A stretch of DNA of 64,000 bases from Liquidambar formosana (GCA_039720395.1 CM077826.1:31492810-31556809), one strand, 5' to 3'; shown: positions 1-12,488, counted from the stretch's first letter. Notes: a model not told the origin generated them from the sequence alone. Translations and numbers: made by a program.

Positions 1-2835
1 ACTATTAGATAATGGATATTTTTTTAATTTCAATGGTCATGGTTTGGATATTCTTTTAAGAGGAATTGTTTTTGGACATGTTTTATTATCAAATAATTTC
101 TATATAGTTGATTTGGATGATTCTATTTACTCTTTATCCTATACTGCTAATGCTAATAAGAATATAGATTCTGTGACTTGGCATGCTAGACTTGGACATA
201 TAGGATATGATAGGATGATTAGATTAGCTTGAGCCGGCCTTTTGGCCCACTCGCTAAAGTTGACCTACCTGTATGTGAGCCTTATTTGGCTGGGAAAGCA
301 TGTAGGAAGCCTTTTGATAAGGCTAGAAGAGCTACTCAATCATTAGAATTAATTCACTTAGACATTTATGGACCTATGAATGTTAAGGCACGTCATAGCA
401 CCTCTTATTTCCTCACTTCTATTGATGATTATATGCGATATGGTTATGTCCATCTGATGGCCCATCGATATAAAGCTTTGGATTGTTTCAAATGCTTTGT
501 AGCAGAGGTTAAGGATCAGATAGATTAGAGCTTGAAAGCTTTAAGGACTGATCGAGGATGCAAATATCTTTCCAATCAATTTAAGGAATTGTGCGAGGAA
601 AAGGGGATACACAAACAACTCACTATTTTTGATACCCCACAGCAAAATGGCGTGGAAGAGAAAGAATAGAACACTTCTAGATATGGCTAGATCGATGATA
701 GCACAGGCTAATCTCCTTATATCCTTTTGGGGGGGATGCCCTTATGACTGCTTGCCTACATCTTAAATAGAGTGCCTTCTCAGTAAGTTTCATCAACCCT
801 TATGAGTTGTGGCATGGCGAAAAGCCTAATTTGGAGCATTTGCTCCCTTGGGGTTCAGCGGGTTTTGTTCACAGTACTTCCCATAAGTATGAGAAATTAC
901 ACCTTAGAGCTAGAAAACACCCTAATAGAGGAATGACTAAAATAGAGTCGCGCAATGTTGATTTCATAAAGAATGATTTTCTTAGTATAGGCGACACTAA
1001 AAGGAAAATTGATCTTTATGAGATAGAGGAAAGTGAAGACATCTTACTATCTTCGAGTGAGGGTGGCGAATTAGTTCCTCATCCTATAGTCGCTGAAGAC
1101 AGTAGGAGTAGACTTTAACCCAGTAGGAGTGTCCCATAGGGTGTTTGTAGGAAATTGTCCTGCAAGACCACCAAGATTCCCAAGTGTGCTGGAGTAAATG
1201 AGGAAATATTCCCCGTCCTTATTTTAAGATTGAGGGGGAAATCTTCCTATGCGGTCTTAGAGAAGATGATGAGCCAGCTTCTTATAAGGAAGCACTTTCT
1301 TCTCATGCTAGAGATGAGTGGATAATTGCTATGCAGGATGAGATGAGCTCTATGGGCAAGAATAAGGTCTGGGAGTTGACTGATCATCCGCCTAGGCGTA
1401 AGACCATTGGAAATAAGTGGGTCTTGAAAATTAAACATAAGGTAGATGGTTCAATCGACAAGTATAATGCATACCTTGTTGCGAAAGGCTATACCCAACG
1501 TGAGAGTAATGACTATGAAGATACATTCTCTCCAGTGGTGAGGTTTGCATCTATTCGCCTTATCCTAACTATTGTCACATAGTTGGATTTGGAACTTTTC
1601 TAAATGGATGTTAAGACCGCATTTCTTAATGTAGAACTAGACGAAGAGATTTATATGGATCAACCCGTGGGTTTTAAGGTCAAGTGACAAGAGCACAAAG
1701 TGTGCCATCTCAAACGTTCCATCTATGGCCTCAAATAGTCGTCTAGGCAGTGGTATTTTAGATTTCATGAATCTATGACCTTTGTGCGTTTTGAGATGAT
1801 TGAACAAGACCATTGCGTATATCTAAAATGGTCTAATGAGAAAATCCTTATCCTTTCTTCGTATGTTGATGACATCCTTCTTACTAGGAATGATATGGAG
1901 TTTATAGTCGCCACTAAGAAGTGGTTGTCCTCTACTTTTGAGATGAAGAACATGGGTGAAGCAAATTATGTGCTGGGAGTTAAGATGGTTAGAGATCGTT
2001 CTAAGAAGCTTCTCGGTTTATCCCAAGAGACTTACATTAGGAAGATTCTTGAACGTTCTCACATGCATAACTCCAAACCCATTAACACTCCAATGGAAAG
2101 GAACTGTGCCTTATCAATAGACTATTGTCCTAAGACTGAAGAGGAAAAGAATCACATGTCCACTACGCCATATGCATCTGCAATAGAGAGTCTGATGTAC
2201 GCGATGATGTGTACGCGTCTAAATATTAGTCATGCAGTTGGTATTGTCAACTGATTTCAAAGTGACCCTGGACACGCTCATTGGGAAACAGTGAAGAGAA
2301 TCTTTCGATACTATGTGGAATAGCCGACCTCGTCCTTTGATACTAGGGTGGAGACTTGAGACTGAGGAGTTATAGTGATGTAGATTGGGCTGGTGAGAAG
2401 TTAGGGCGCAAGTCTACCTCGAGTTATGCTTTTATCCTTGGAGATAGAGCCATTTCTTGGAGTAGCAAGAAGCAAACTTGCGTAGCCCTTTCCACAATAG
2501 AATCGGAGTACATAGCATATTCAACAACTGTTCAGGAAGCAGGTTGGTTGAGGATGTTCCTACAGAGTCTAGGCATTACAGCTCATGCAGAGGAAGCTGT
2601 AGTTATATATTCAGATAGTACGTCAACCCTAGTCTATGCGAAGGATCCCAAGTATCATGGTAGATCCAAACACATTGACATTAGATTTCACTTCATTCGA
2701 GATATGGTTGCGTGTGGGGAAGTTGTCTTGAGGCATACCTCCACTGGCAGCATGGTGGCTGATTCTTTGACTAAGCCTATTGCTAGAGATGTTTTCCTTT
2801 CTCACATTAGGAGTATGGGATTATGTAGGATTTGA
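1..2835 (+). pseudogene. Decayed Ty1/copia pol (copia-1), 5' part outside the window
   Basis: Pieces of a copia polyprotein lie in the normal order. GAG-pre-integrase comes first (WHARLGHIGYDRM, about 178-216, then a CEPYLAGK zinc-binding motif). The integrase core follows, with HLDIYGP near 355, SIDDYMRYGYVHL near 420 and TPQQNG near 635. Reverse transcriptase has NKWVLKIKHK near 1410 and the catalytic YVDD at 1862-1873. RNase H has YSDVDWAG near 2370 and STIESEYIA near 2500, ending at the TGA at 2833. Together they would copy and insert a retrotransposon. Stops and frame changes (stops near 526, 1580 and 1685, among others) make it non-functional. Gag, protease and the 5' LTR are beyond the left edge. 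It differs from the family A elements further right. The copia assignment is certain; the lineage is not assigned. Confidence 0.95.
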
Positions 2836-3873
2836 TATGTTTAGACATTTCAGTTGTGATTAACATTATTATTATTATTGAAAAATGATATTCATTCCTT
2901 TTGTTTTAGTTCATGGGTTGTTTATATCATTTGTACACACATCTTTGTAATGTCACCGGCCTTAAATCGACCCACTCACACAGGTGATTCACTTTGGGGC
3001 TGAGTTAGCGAGTAAGATGAGACATTTATATCTTTAGCGCCTAGTTGGCGAAGCAAGATATACAGTTGCTATATTTAATATGTTACCTTAGATTGAGCTA
3101 AGATGAGATCTCTATTAGATCAATCATAAAGATTTTCTACAAACTTTATATAACCCACTTGATAGCCAAATGTGAGATTTCAAACAAGCGCTGAGAGAGC
3201 GACTGGGTTGGAAAACTCAGGTCAGGCGTTTGAGTAGCGATCGGACTAAGATTCATATGGCACTCTTTTGCGTTTATTTTTAGTGACATGCTCATGTTTA
3301 TGAGTTAAATGCTGTAGTAGACATTTCATATTGTATGTGCTTTATGTCGTTCGATGGTAGGAGTGATGAATGGATTCCTACTTCATCACTGTGTGAGCCA
3401 CATGAATCAATATGATCCAACTTTGTGCCCTTTTCTGACCTGAGACTATGTCGTGAAGAGGATGCTTGATGACATTACTTTAGCGTGTTTTCCAAAGGCT
3501 AGAAAACAATTCGGTCTTATGGGAGCATGTTTAAGAAAGCGGTTGAGTTGAATTGAATTAGCAGGAGGGCTTAGGGAAGATGATTTGATACTACACCATG
3601 TTTTGTGACTCATTAGCTGCACAGCATCTATGTCGTATTTTGTTATGATATGAGATATGGGTACATTACATATGTGGGATATAAGACTGCTTTTATATTT
3701 ATATGAGGGATTGTAAATTGCTTATTCGGTGTTTTATAGATTGTGTAAGGCATATGTGAGATGCCTTCGAGTGATGCGTTCTTGTTAGTTTGGTGATACT
3801 TACATTTACGATTCTATAGTTGTATATTCTTCTTGTGAGGTCACACGCTCTATTTCTTGTATGAGGAGATGAA
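2836..3873 (+). other. Non-coding 3' internal region of copia-1
   Basis: About 1 kb lies between the RNase H stop and the LTR start. It has no open frame of note. It ends in a purine-rich stretch (ATGAGGAGATGAA, 3861-3873) that would serve as the polypurine tract for plus-strand priming. A spacer this long after pol is unusual for copia elements. No second product is recognisable in it on either strand. Confidence 0.6.
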
Positions 3874-4083
3874 TGTTGGGAAATAGAGAAATTATGGAGA
3901 TAACTCACCCTATGTAGGCAAGTGGAAGATGTTAATACATGGGTCATTGGGTCATGACTCGAACCTATGGTTCGCCCACGTATGGGTGCTGGACCTAAGT
4001 GGTTAAGTGTCCTATTTACATGAGGTTTCCTAATTATGCATAGAAACAAAGTCCTACTAGGGTTTGGACTTAATAGGAGCACA

Positions 4084-4092
4084 TATATATAG
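4084..4092 (+). promoter_or_regulatory. TATA box of the copia-1 LTR
   Basis: TATATATAG lies inside the LTR, followed about 30 bp later by a CA/CT-rich stretch suited to a transcription start. In the 3' LTR it would read outward into 6009 and beyond. Confidence 0.5.
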
Positions 4093-4241
4093 AGAGTCTC
4101 TCTTTGTGATGGAGACTACAACATACACACAAGAGCCTCCAGCAGAAACTCTCCCTTCTCTCTCTAATATTCTCTCTCTAGGATCACCATTATTGCCTAG
4201 TGGACTTGGTAGCATGGATTACGTGGGAGGACTCTAGTAGC

Positions 4242-5903
4242 TATTGGGAATCGTAAAAGAGGGAAAAATCGAAGTGCGGAATATAAAAATTTTTCCTACG
4301 ATTCCACAGCCCATGAATCTAACTATGCATAATACAAAAACAAAACCCTAATCTACAAAGAGGATTAGAACACTTACAATTTAATTGTCGTCTCCTTTTT
4401 GCTCCAAGCTTCGAATCCGGATAACAGCATAGTAGCAATCCAAGTGTATTGCTTCCAACAGGTATCCACACCTAGCTAGAGCTTCAAGTCCTTTCCTTCT
4501 TTCCCTTGTTGTTGCTAGAGTAGGAGAAGAGATGAGAGAGAGAGAGGGCTATAAAAATTTTGGCCTTCCCTTGGGATCTTCTAAAAGTCATGATGTCATA
4601 CATCACTAGAGGCTTTATAAAGCCTCTAATAGGGCCAACCATAAGGGGGCACTTCTAACCCTAATAGGTTTTGTGTAATTACTCTTAATTACACAATAAC
4701 CCCCTTAGTTTATATCATATACAAACTAAGCCCGTAAGAAATATTCTTTTATTCACTTATACCCTTTCTCTCATAGATTTTAAAGCTTTTCTTAGCATGA
4801 TCAGTGTGTGACCTATTGGGTTCACATCATCAAGTAGTAGGAATAGCACAAGGTGTGCACAATAGAACTCTTTCCATTTAGGGTCTAATTGGAACTCTTT
4901 CTAATTCCCTAATTGATTATAAATCACTTATATCAATTAGGGCTTCTACTAACCATGAATAACACCTAGCATATGGTTCATGGTGTTGTCTTTAATGAAG
5001 TAAATAAGTATCTAACAAAGAACCCTTCATGTTATAGTTTATAGGTTACAATTATATCCTTCCATTTACACAATATCTCCAATTGAACTAATAGGATATG
5101 GAAGTCTATTAAGTCCCTAGTTCAATTACTTTATACTCATTCATAAATATCAACTCAATTGTGAACTTATGGAAAATCTTTTCTATATTCATACTGCCAT
5201 GGCCATGGACTAAATGAGTTATATTATGAATGCTATATGAAACATTCTCTCTCTTTTTCCTGAGAGTAATGAATTCTTTGTTGACCACTTATATGCCTTC
5301 ATACATATAGCAGTAGGGCCAATGAACACTCTTACAGACCCCTGATTAGGATCTGCACTTAGTGTTATCAAACTTCTAAAGCTATGTGCATAAGACAACT
5401 ATGGTGTCTCTGGTCTAAGGATTACTTGTACCACTATAACAATGAGAAACTGATTGACAGGCAGGTTAAAACTCCATTCAGTTTATCTCATATCTTTGGT
5501 CACATTCAGTGTACCTATTCTATTAATAAGCACCCACCTGTTGGTTATAGTGTCTCCACACAAATAGCTTGAGACCAACTATCCTCCTATAGAGTCAACC
5601 TAACAAGTGTTCGTCCTATGGTTCATTACTGTCCATTATAGTGAACCTTTAACTAGGAATGATTTAGGAGTTTAATACAGAGATATATCTATAATCTTAA
5701 AATTACAACTCTTTTTAATTCTATATTCTCAACTCCAACTCCATGGATATATTATGTAAATATAAATGATGCATATAAACATAATAGAATAAACCCTTTT
5801 ATTAAGTCAACAATAAATGTGACATACATAAATGAAATCAAATGATTGTTCCTAATCCCTAAACAATCATCTCTATGATTGGCTTTAGGGCATAATCCTA
5901 ACA
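4242..5903 (-). mobile_element. Solo LTR of copia family A, inverted
   Basis: This 1662-bp stretch is the reverse complement of the family A LTR seen at 24905, 33858, 37522 and other sites. On the minus strand it begins TGTTAGGATTATGCCC and ends GGGAATA (TG...CA with the final CA changed to TA). The flanks GTAGC (4237-4241) and ATAGC (5904-5908) look like a 5-bp target duplication with one change. No PBS, gag or pol adjoins it, so it is a solo LTR left by LTR-LTR recombination. It splits the copia-1 LTR. Confidence 0.92.
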
Positions 5904-6008
5904 ATAGCGAATCTCTGCAACTTTCACGACGTTGAGGAGTATACACAGAGGTCAGATTCGCAGTAGAGGAGCGACCATTGGAGCAACAGCTACGCGGGGC
6001 TTGTAACA

Positions 6009-6448
6009 ATGACCGACAAAGATCATCGGATCTCTTCCACTTAAGGTATGTCCTTGGATCCGTTATTGAGTGCTATATGCAATAGATATAGCTTATTTAC
6101 AAACACAATGGCCATTTTTCATAATTTAAAAAAAAAATTATATTTTTTATAAAACCTTGAAAGTTTAAAAAATAGGGATAAAAATGAAGTCCTAGGGTAC
6201 TAATAGAGACCCCCAACTATATATAAACTAAATGAATCAAGATTAGCATCCCATTTCCCCCCTCCCTTTTTTTTAAATATTTTATTTTATTGTAAACATT
6301 TGGACTATAGGATATGGCCCTAGGATAGTGGGTTATTTCTTACTTGGGCTAAAGCTAAAACACAACTTAATAAACATGTAAAAACACAAAATATGGGTTG
6401 GGCTACAACCTAGGAAAACCCTCTACACAACTCTACCCTTTTTAAACA

Positions 6449-6480
<32 letters not shown>

Positions 6481-6550
6481 ACACATATATATATACGCAT
6501 GCACTAACATATAAAAAGGTTGTGACTTTGGTTGGATGTTCATATCAAAG
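6009..6550. other. AT-rich intergenic DNA with a CA/TA microsatellite
   Basis: No gene is seen. A (CA)n tract grading into (TA)n occupies about 6449-6496. The rest is A/T-rich sequence without a recognisable domain. Confidence 0.6.
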
Positions 6551-6816
6551 TACTCCTTTCTTTCCTAATTTACTGACCCCTTTGAAAAAACACGTTCTTT
6601 TACAAAACCCTATTAAATTCTTTCACATCAATATATATGTTTTGACATTCTAATTTTGCCCATAAGTGTGCAAAACATTAGAAAAAGAGATAATACCCTT
6701 TTAAAGGGTATTTTAGGAAATAAAATAAAAAGAATCATTGATTTTTGGAATGTGACAATAATTTGGAGACATCCCAAAAAGGAAAGGAGGCTAATAATCT
6801 AGGATCGGAGGGAGTA
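6551..6816. mobile_element. Stowaway-type MITE
   Basis: This is a 266-bp element with terminal inverted repeats. It opens TACTCCTTTCTTTCC and closes GGATCGGAGGGAGTA, the mirror of the widespread plant motif TACTCCCTCCGTCC. The outer TA on each side is the TA target duplication typical of Tc1/mariner-type MITEs. It has no coding capacity and would have been moved in trans by a mariner-like transposase. Confidence 0.85.
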
Positions 6817-7392
6817 CTTAAAAACCCTCATTAGATTTTAAAATAAAAGTAAAAGTCAGGGTTTAAAAAGTCTTTTTGGATGGATAAGGTGGTTACTATA
6901 TCTTCTGTAACCGCAAATTTCATCTCTCTCATAAACATATTTTCAAATTCAAAATTTTAAGATAATTTCTTATTAGCATATTTTTCTATTTTATAAATTA
7001 AAAAAAAATTTTTTGATGCATGTGTAAAACACGTTTAAAATTTTAAAATTTGTTTACGTATATTTAAGGCATCTATCCTTTATTGAACTCAAATTTAATT
7101 TTTCATATTGTTTGATAATATTTTATTAACTTACATACCACATTGGTATGCTATCAACACATGCTCATCTGACCATGACTGTATATATATAATCCTTTTA
7201 ATATCAAGTGTACTTATTGAAACTTTGCATCAAGTGCACTCTAAAACTTTTATTTACAACTCGTATTTTGCAAAACCAACCATTGGATTATATCACACTC
7301 CATTTTTTAGTCTCCTTGTGAGAGTTATCATTTTGAGATTTATGTGAGAGTTTGATTAGGGTTTGAAATGGAAATCCAACTTCTAAACTCAA
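6817..7392. other. AT-rich intergenic DNA
   Basis: No gene is seen. A motif near 7255-7300 (TCGTATTTTGCAAAACC) resembles one inside the fold-back element at the far right end (TCATATTTTGCGAAACCC near 63888), so a diverged copy of that element may lie here. Confidence 0.35.
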
Positions 7393-8506
7393 GTTGACAC
7401 TTTTTGCCCTTTTACCCTTTTGTTAGAGGCTATTGTCATATGCATTTTTTTTGTCTTGTTTTTCAATATTTTCTTTTGCATTAAGTTTTTATGGTGATAA
7501 AGAGAATTTCTATGAATTTTGGTTCCAATCTGAGTGTTTCGATAGAGTATAAAAACTTTTTGCGAATTGAAGGGTACTTTCGTCATTGTGCTTGTATAAT
7601 TTCCAATTAACCTTGGAATTCAACTCGGAGTGTTCCATCATGTTCATTTTAGCATTTAGAGTCTATTTATATGTTTAATTTAAGGATTTAGTGGTGTGAG
7701 ATTGTTTTTGCCTTATAATGGTTCAAGTTAACTAATTGACCCTTTTTTGGTTCCCAAAAAGTTAACTTATGGTTCGCACTTGGATTTTCAATCAAATAAT
7801 TTCATTTACATTTCTTTAAACCTAATTTTATATTGGAATAGGCTTCTTGAGGTCACATATTGATTTGAAACAGAATTGGTTCAATTGGAAGGTAAACCTT
7901 TACTTTGTCAAAATGCCCTTTATTGAACCTTCGACAATTGATCGACCCTTGTCTTAAACCTACTTGCTTGTTTGGAAGGTACGTAAGCGTTCACGTGAAC
8001 TCAAGTCCTCCTTAGGATACTAAGTATCGTAGGTTACTTTTTTGCTTTCTTTTCTCTCTTGTTCTCTTTATTTCATTTTTACAACTTTCCATCTTTATCT
8101 CTTTTATTCTTATTTATGGATGTACGTGGATGCATAGTTAATTCTTTAATATGCATGGTGACTGATTTGTTATGAAGTAATTGAAATAGCTCATATGAAT
8201 TAAGAGACTTCTTTAGGGCAATGTGAGTGCCTATGAGATGTTTTCAAAAACCTTCTCACATCGTAACTTATTCTCAAAATCCTGTCTTTAGTTTATTAAG
8301 ACTTGTTTTTCCTAAAAATTGGAGTAATTTGTTTTGTTTTCAAAAGGTTTTTTTTCTTAAAAAATTGTTTTAACGGTTTCCTTATCCTTAAAATAAGGTG
8401 CCGACTCTTAGTTTTGTCAATTTTTTTGTGTGAACCAATAAAAACATATTTTTATTTATTAAAAACTATTTTTAAAAGAAAGGGCATTCAAAACACGTGG
8501 TTTACA
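7393..8506 (+). mobile_element. Internally deleted Tat-like gypsy LTR remnant
   Basis: The fragment follows T3 (32709-33857 and 54659-56520) in order. It has a TGACACTTTTTGCC start, the 'ATAGAG...AACTTTTTGCGA...AAGGGTA' block near 7540, and the 3' block with TACGTAAGCGTTC (7980), GGCAATGTGAGTGCC (8217) and GGTGCCGACTC (8398). It ends near CACGTGGTTTACA (8506). It is about 1.1 kb against about 3.0 kb for the complete LTR, so the middle is missing. No target duplication is clear. Confidence 0.7.
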
Positions 8507-9429
8507 CAATCCAAACCCTAAAAACTAGCAATCAATCACATATCAATCAAACCATAAAGCAATAAAAATTGCACAAGAGAATTTTTACGTGAAAAACCCT
8601 AACAGGGAAAAAACCACAGAACCTCGTCTAGATGAAGCGAATCCACTATGAAAGTAATGAGTAGAAGACACAATACTTACAGACCCTATGGACTAAAGTA
8701 ATTTCTTTCACTCCCACGACCTGTCTAACAATCTCCGTGTCCTCGTGGTTTTAGGACACATCTGACCTCTTTCAAGTGATTTTCTAAGCTACAAGCTTGC
8801 AAGTTTGATCTCCATCGCAACGGCTCAAGTAAATTCCGGCCACACATACTCAATGATGTGTTGAAAGATTGTGGTTTATGATAACTCTAGAACTATTACA
8901 TGAAAACCTACATAGAAGTAGTCTAAAGAGAAGGAAGCAAAATCTTACGTTCAATATTTTTGGGAGAGGTTTCATTTGGTTTTCTTAATAAAGAAAATCC
9001 CTACATATAGATTCTAAGACACTCCAACAAAAAGAATTCAATTATAGGAAACAAATAAAAAATTTTGAAATAAAATTTTTTGTCACTCAGCACACCCCAA
9101 TCGATTGGGATTCTAGCAATAGCTATAAGAAAAAATTCAACATAAATCCAAATCAATCGGAAATCGATTGACAATCAATTGGTTTTGACCAGAATTTGCA
9201 ATATGATTAAAAAATGACCAAAAACCATTTTTAAACAAAAACTAAGATATTGTGAAGTCAGACAACTATCCTCTTATGGTCAATATGGTCTCCAGGTCTC
9301 TTACCTACCTACGATGTGAATGTGAGCCGAGTCGCTTTAAAACTTGAATCAATATAGCACATTAAAGATTCACCACCAAATCAAATAACCAAGACTCAAT
9401 GCAAACTTTTTGACATGAAATATGCCAAC
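8507..9429. other. Unassigned repeat-like DNA
   Basis: No gene is seen. The text looks like decayed LTR sequence: an 'acgtgaaaaaccctaacaggg' type stretch near 8588 and repeated ATCGATTG/CAATCGATT words at 9105-9185. I could not match it to another part of this window, so no family is given. Confidence 0.4.
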
Positions 9430-10329
9430 TAAAAATATGGGCTTAACACTTGTAATGAATGATCTTGTTGTATAATCAATGAGTGATCATAAATTAGTTT
9501 AAGCTCTCATATATATATAGCCCATTAGTCTTATATAACCGCTTGGGTTCAATAAAGGTTGGGAATTAGAGTTTGATGGGTATTTAATGCTAAAAAAAAA
9601 CGTTTTAAAAACTAGTCGTTATGTGTCAACTTGAGAGATTCAAATGTCTAAAAATAGTTTTAGTCGTTTGATTTTGGTTTAAGACACCCAATTTAGGCGT
9701 CTTCAAAAACTAGATGATAGATCATATGAAGGGTTTAAGCAGGTGGCTAAGAGCTACTATTCACGAGGCATAATTTCAAAGGTATTAAAGATGATTCAGA
9801 CGTTTTAAACATAATTACAGATGTCTTAAACAAGCGGCTTAAATTTCCAAAGAAGGTTCTTTGTAGGCCTCGTTTTTCAAATGTCTTAAAGTGATTTCAA
9901 ACATCTTAAATATCTGCATTGAAATCTTGAATTTTATCAATTAAGTCCAACCTCTTAGAAAGACATTTCAAAGAGTCTAAGAGTTCTAAACATGTACAAC
10001 ATGGTTCAAGTAAGTTAGAAAACATGTAATGCATGAACCTAAATCTCTTAATAGGGAAGTAAGCATCAATTGGGATCAATCTTACATTGATTCCTAATAT
10101 TCTCACACATAGATCTTATTTCTTCACTTGATCATCCTTTAGAGAGTAGAATTAATTCTTTTGATGTCCATGAATGCTCTATGCTTGGAATGGATTATAT
10201 TGTCCTTGATTGCATATGGAAGCTTAGAAAACCTGTCTTTAAATCAATCTATAAAGCTCATTAGTTCTTAAGACTTTCTTATGTATTGTTATCATCAAAA
10301 TTATGGGATTGAAACAATTTAAGCCAACA
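9430..10329 (+). mobile_element. 3' fragment of an LTR of family S
   Basis: It resembles the 3' parts of S1 and S2. It shares TATATAG near 9520, the block TATTTAATGCTAAAA, 'AAAACTAGTCGTTATGTGTCA' near 9607, and near the end GTTATCATCAAAAT (10288) followed by a terminal GCCAACA (10329). The 5' part of the LTR is missing, so this is a truncated copy. Confidence 0.65.
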
Positions 10330-11495
10330 ATCTTTATTTTTATTTACGAGTGTCATATGTATAGGCTAATCCATATACCATCACCTAATGTAACACATGT
10401 TATATGATCAATAAAGATGCAATATTTTTTTCTATATTCTGTCTATTTTCACTTGCTATTTTTTACTATTATTATTTCATATGACTTTGTTAGAGTTAGT
10501 GAGTCCTAGTCAATTTATTTGATTAGTCCTCATAATCTTTCTTACAACCTCTTTAAAACAACCAACCTTTTAAAAAAATGAGGATTAATTTAGTGATAGA
10601 CTTTAACATACTAATTTCCACGAGGTTATTAACCCATTTCTTGCAATTTTAACCCTAGGCTTGACATACAAAGTTGGATATTAGAATAGACCCAGTAATT
10701 TGGTGTCTCGACACAAATGGATGTAACTACCAAGAAAAAACTCATAAGTTCAAGATAAATTCAAATAAAATCAAGTTGCATATTTGAACTTTTATATAAA
10801 ACCATAATTTTCTTGCAACTTTATCATGACTTCAATTGTTTTAAACGATTTATTTTCTAAAGAGAATTGATTTTCAAAAGTATAGTTTTCAAATCATTTC
10901 AAAGGTGCCTCGACATAAAGGGATGGGGTTACCTTGAAAAAAAAAAAAAACCCCAAAAGCACTACCTTTTGATAAAAACCTGTCTTTCAAAATTATTTCT
11001 CCTCAAAGACATCAAATGGATAAATTCCACATGGAATGATGCCACAATTCAGAGTTTTAAAGTATCTCATTTAAGTTGTAAACTAGGTTGTGATCTCAAC
11101 CTACGGTGGTATATCCATTCAGAATTTCAAGCCACAAATTAGGAATTCACTTCAAGAATGGGTTTAAGATAAAAGAAAGAATCAAAGCAACCATTTGTTA
11201 ATAGATATGGTGGCGTGCCTAACACCTTCCCCATTTATAATAGAGCTTCTTTACCTAGATTTCTTGTACGCCGACTATGTTTGGACTCATTCAATTTTCA
11301 AGGTATAAAAGACCTTTTGAGACCTTAGAAATAACCTTTAACATCTATAAATATATAGTAGGTGGCGACTTCAAGCATTCCTTGTTTTAGTTGTATTTAT
11401 ATGATTAAATGACAGAATGTATCCCTAAAAGGAGTCAAATCAAGACCAAACTTTGTACTCTCAAAAAACTTTTCAAAAATCATTTTCAAATACCC
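10330..11495. other. Decayed repeat DNA, partly Tat-LTR-like
   Basis: No gene is supported. The stretch 11205-11410 has words typical of the 3' part of the Tat-like LTRs in this window (GGTGGCGTGCCTAACACC near 11209 and GGTGGCGACTTC near 11362). The remainder is A/T-rich and unassigned. Confidence 0.4.
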
Positions 11496-11887
11496 TATTG
11501 GCTTAGGCTACAGGGGTTGCAGGGATAGCATCATCATGATGCTAATTGAGATTACTCGAATAGTGGTGCTTGGCTACTACACTAGCCTTTAAAAGATTTG
11601 AGGGTGCCTCTCTTTATGCCTATTGGTTTTAGATGAAATGGTTAGCACTCAATCCTACAATTGGTATTAAAGTAAGGTTACGGGTTTGAGTCCCTGAAAG
11701 GGCACCACATATGTTAGGGGTAATTGTTGGCCTAGACTATAGGGGTTACAAGGGTAGAGTCAGCATCATGCCATTGAGATTACTTAAATCGTGGTACTTG
11801 GCTACAGTACTGCCCTTTAAAAGATTTGAGGGCACTTCTCCTTATAGCAACTGGTTTTGGGTAAAATGGTTAGCATTCAGTCCTACA
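11496..11887 (+). mobile_element. TRIM (terminal-repeat retrotransposon in miniature)
   Basis: Two direct repeats of 164 and 163 bp (11496-11659 and 11725-11887) match over their whole length, with scattered differences. Both begin T(G/A)TTGGC and end TCCTACA, that is TG...CA apart from a G-to-A change at the first copy. Directly after the first repeat lies TGGTATTAAAGT (11662-11673), a 9/12 match to the iMet PBS TGGTATCAGAGC. Before the second repeat lies a purine-rich GTTAGGGGTAA. The 65-bp internal region has no coding capacity. Length, LTR size, PBS and PPT together fit a TRIM. No matching target duplication was found, so it is an old copy. Confidence 0.8.
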
Positions 11888-12123
11888 CCATCCAATAGGA
11901 ACTACACCACATGCAACCAATTTTTGGCACCAGGGCATACCAATACGCCCGACACATTGTACACATCACCCGTAGGCTAAAGAAGAGATCTCCCTACATG
12001 AGAAGGGGAAACCAAAGCGCCGTTTTTTGGGGTAAGGACAGATATGATGTTTAAACTCATTATTAGTGAAATCATTTCTTCTGTTGCTTATATTGTTGAG
12101 TTTTTTTCCTTATAGCATTGTAG
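11888..12123. other. Short unassigned stretch
   Basis: No feature is recognised between the TRIM and the copia-H fragment. Confidence 0.4.
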
Positions 12124-12282
12124 CACAATCAGATTTTAAATCTTTGAAATATATGCCAAAGCAAGGTTTGATTTCTCATAAATATGATGATAATGCTAAA
12201 TGTGAGATATGCGTTTAAGCCAAAATGACAAAGAAACCTTTTCCGAAGGCAAATAGAAATTCACAAATATTAGAACTTATAC
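12124..12282 (+). pseudogene. Copia-H GAG-pre-integrase fragment (piece 1 of 3)
   Basis: In one frame this reads as the end of the copia GAG-pre-integrase zinc motif and the linker to integrase: SLKYMPKQGLISH, then CEIC (first C near 12208), then AKMTKKPFPKANRN, with one TAA stop. The frame continues at 23143 across the E4 insertion. The insertion duplicated TATAC (12278-12282 and 23143-23147). This is the oldest layer of the nest. Confidence 0.85.
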
Positions 12283-12479
12283 TGTAATGCCCCGTATTTA
12301 CGTAAATCTATTTATTTAATTAACAATAAATTTAACTCGTTATGGTTAGTTTAATTTTATGAATTTATTTTACTATTCACATAATTATTGGGATTAGTTA
12401 TAACTATGGATTAGATAACTACGTAACCAAACATTAATATTGGATATAATCCTAACTAGGTTAGGATTTAGTTGCATCA

Positions 12480-12488
12480 TATATAAAG
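12480..12488 (+). promoter_or_regulatory. TATA box of E4
   Basis: TATATAAAG lies about 200 bp into the LTR and sets the likely plus orientation of E4. Confidence 0.45.

Larger units (their letters stand above)
3874..6008 (+). mobile_element. 3' LTR of copia-1, split by a solo LTR
   Basis: The LTR appears to begin TGTTGGGAAATAG at 3874, directly after a purine-rich tract, and to end CTTGTAACA at 6008. It is interrupted by a 1.66-kb inverted LTR at 4242-5903. Without that insertion it is about 470 bp. A TATA box lies at 4084-4092. The right boundary is inferred from the terminal CA and could be off by some bases, because the 5' LTR is outside the window and the two ends cannot be compared. Confidence 0.55.

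Noticed and set aside
11650..11705. tRNA gene or tRNA-derived SINE because of a B-box-like GGTTTGAGTCC
   Set aside because: No cloverleaf can be formed, and the position between two LTR-like repeats, right after a PBS, fits a TRIM better.
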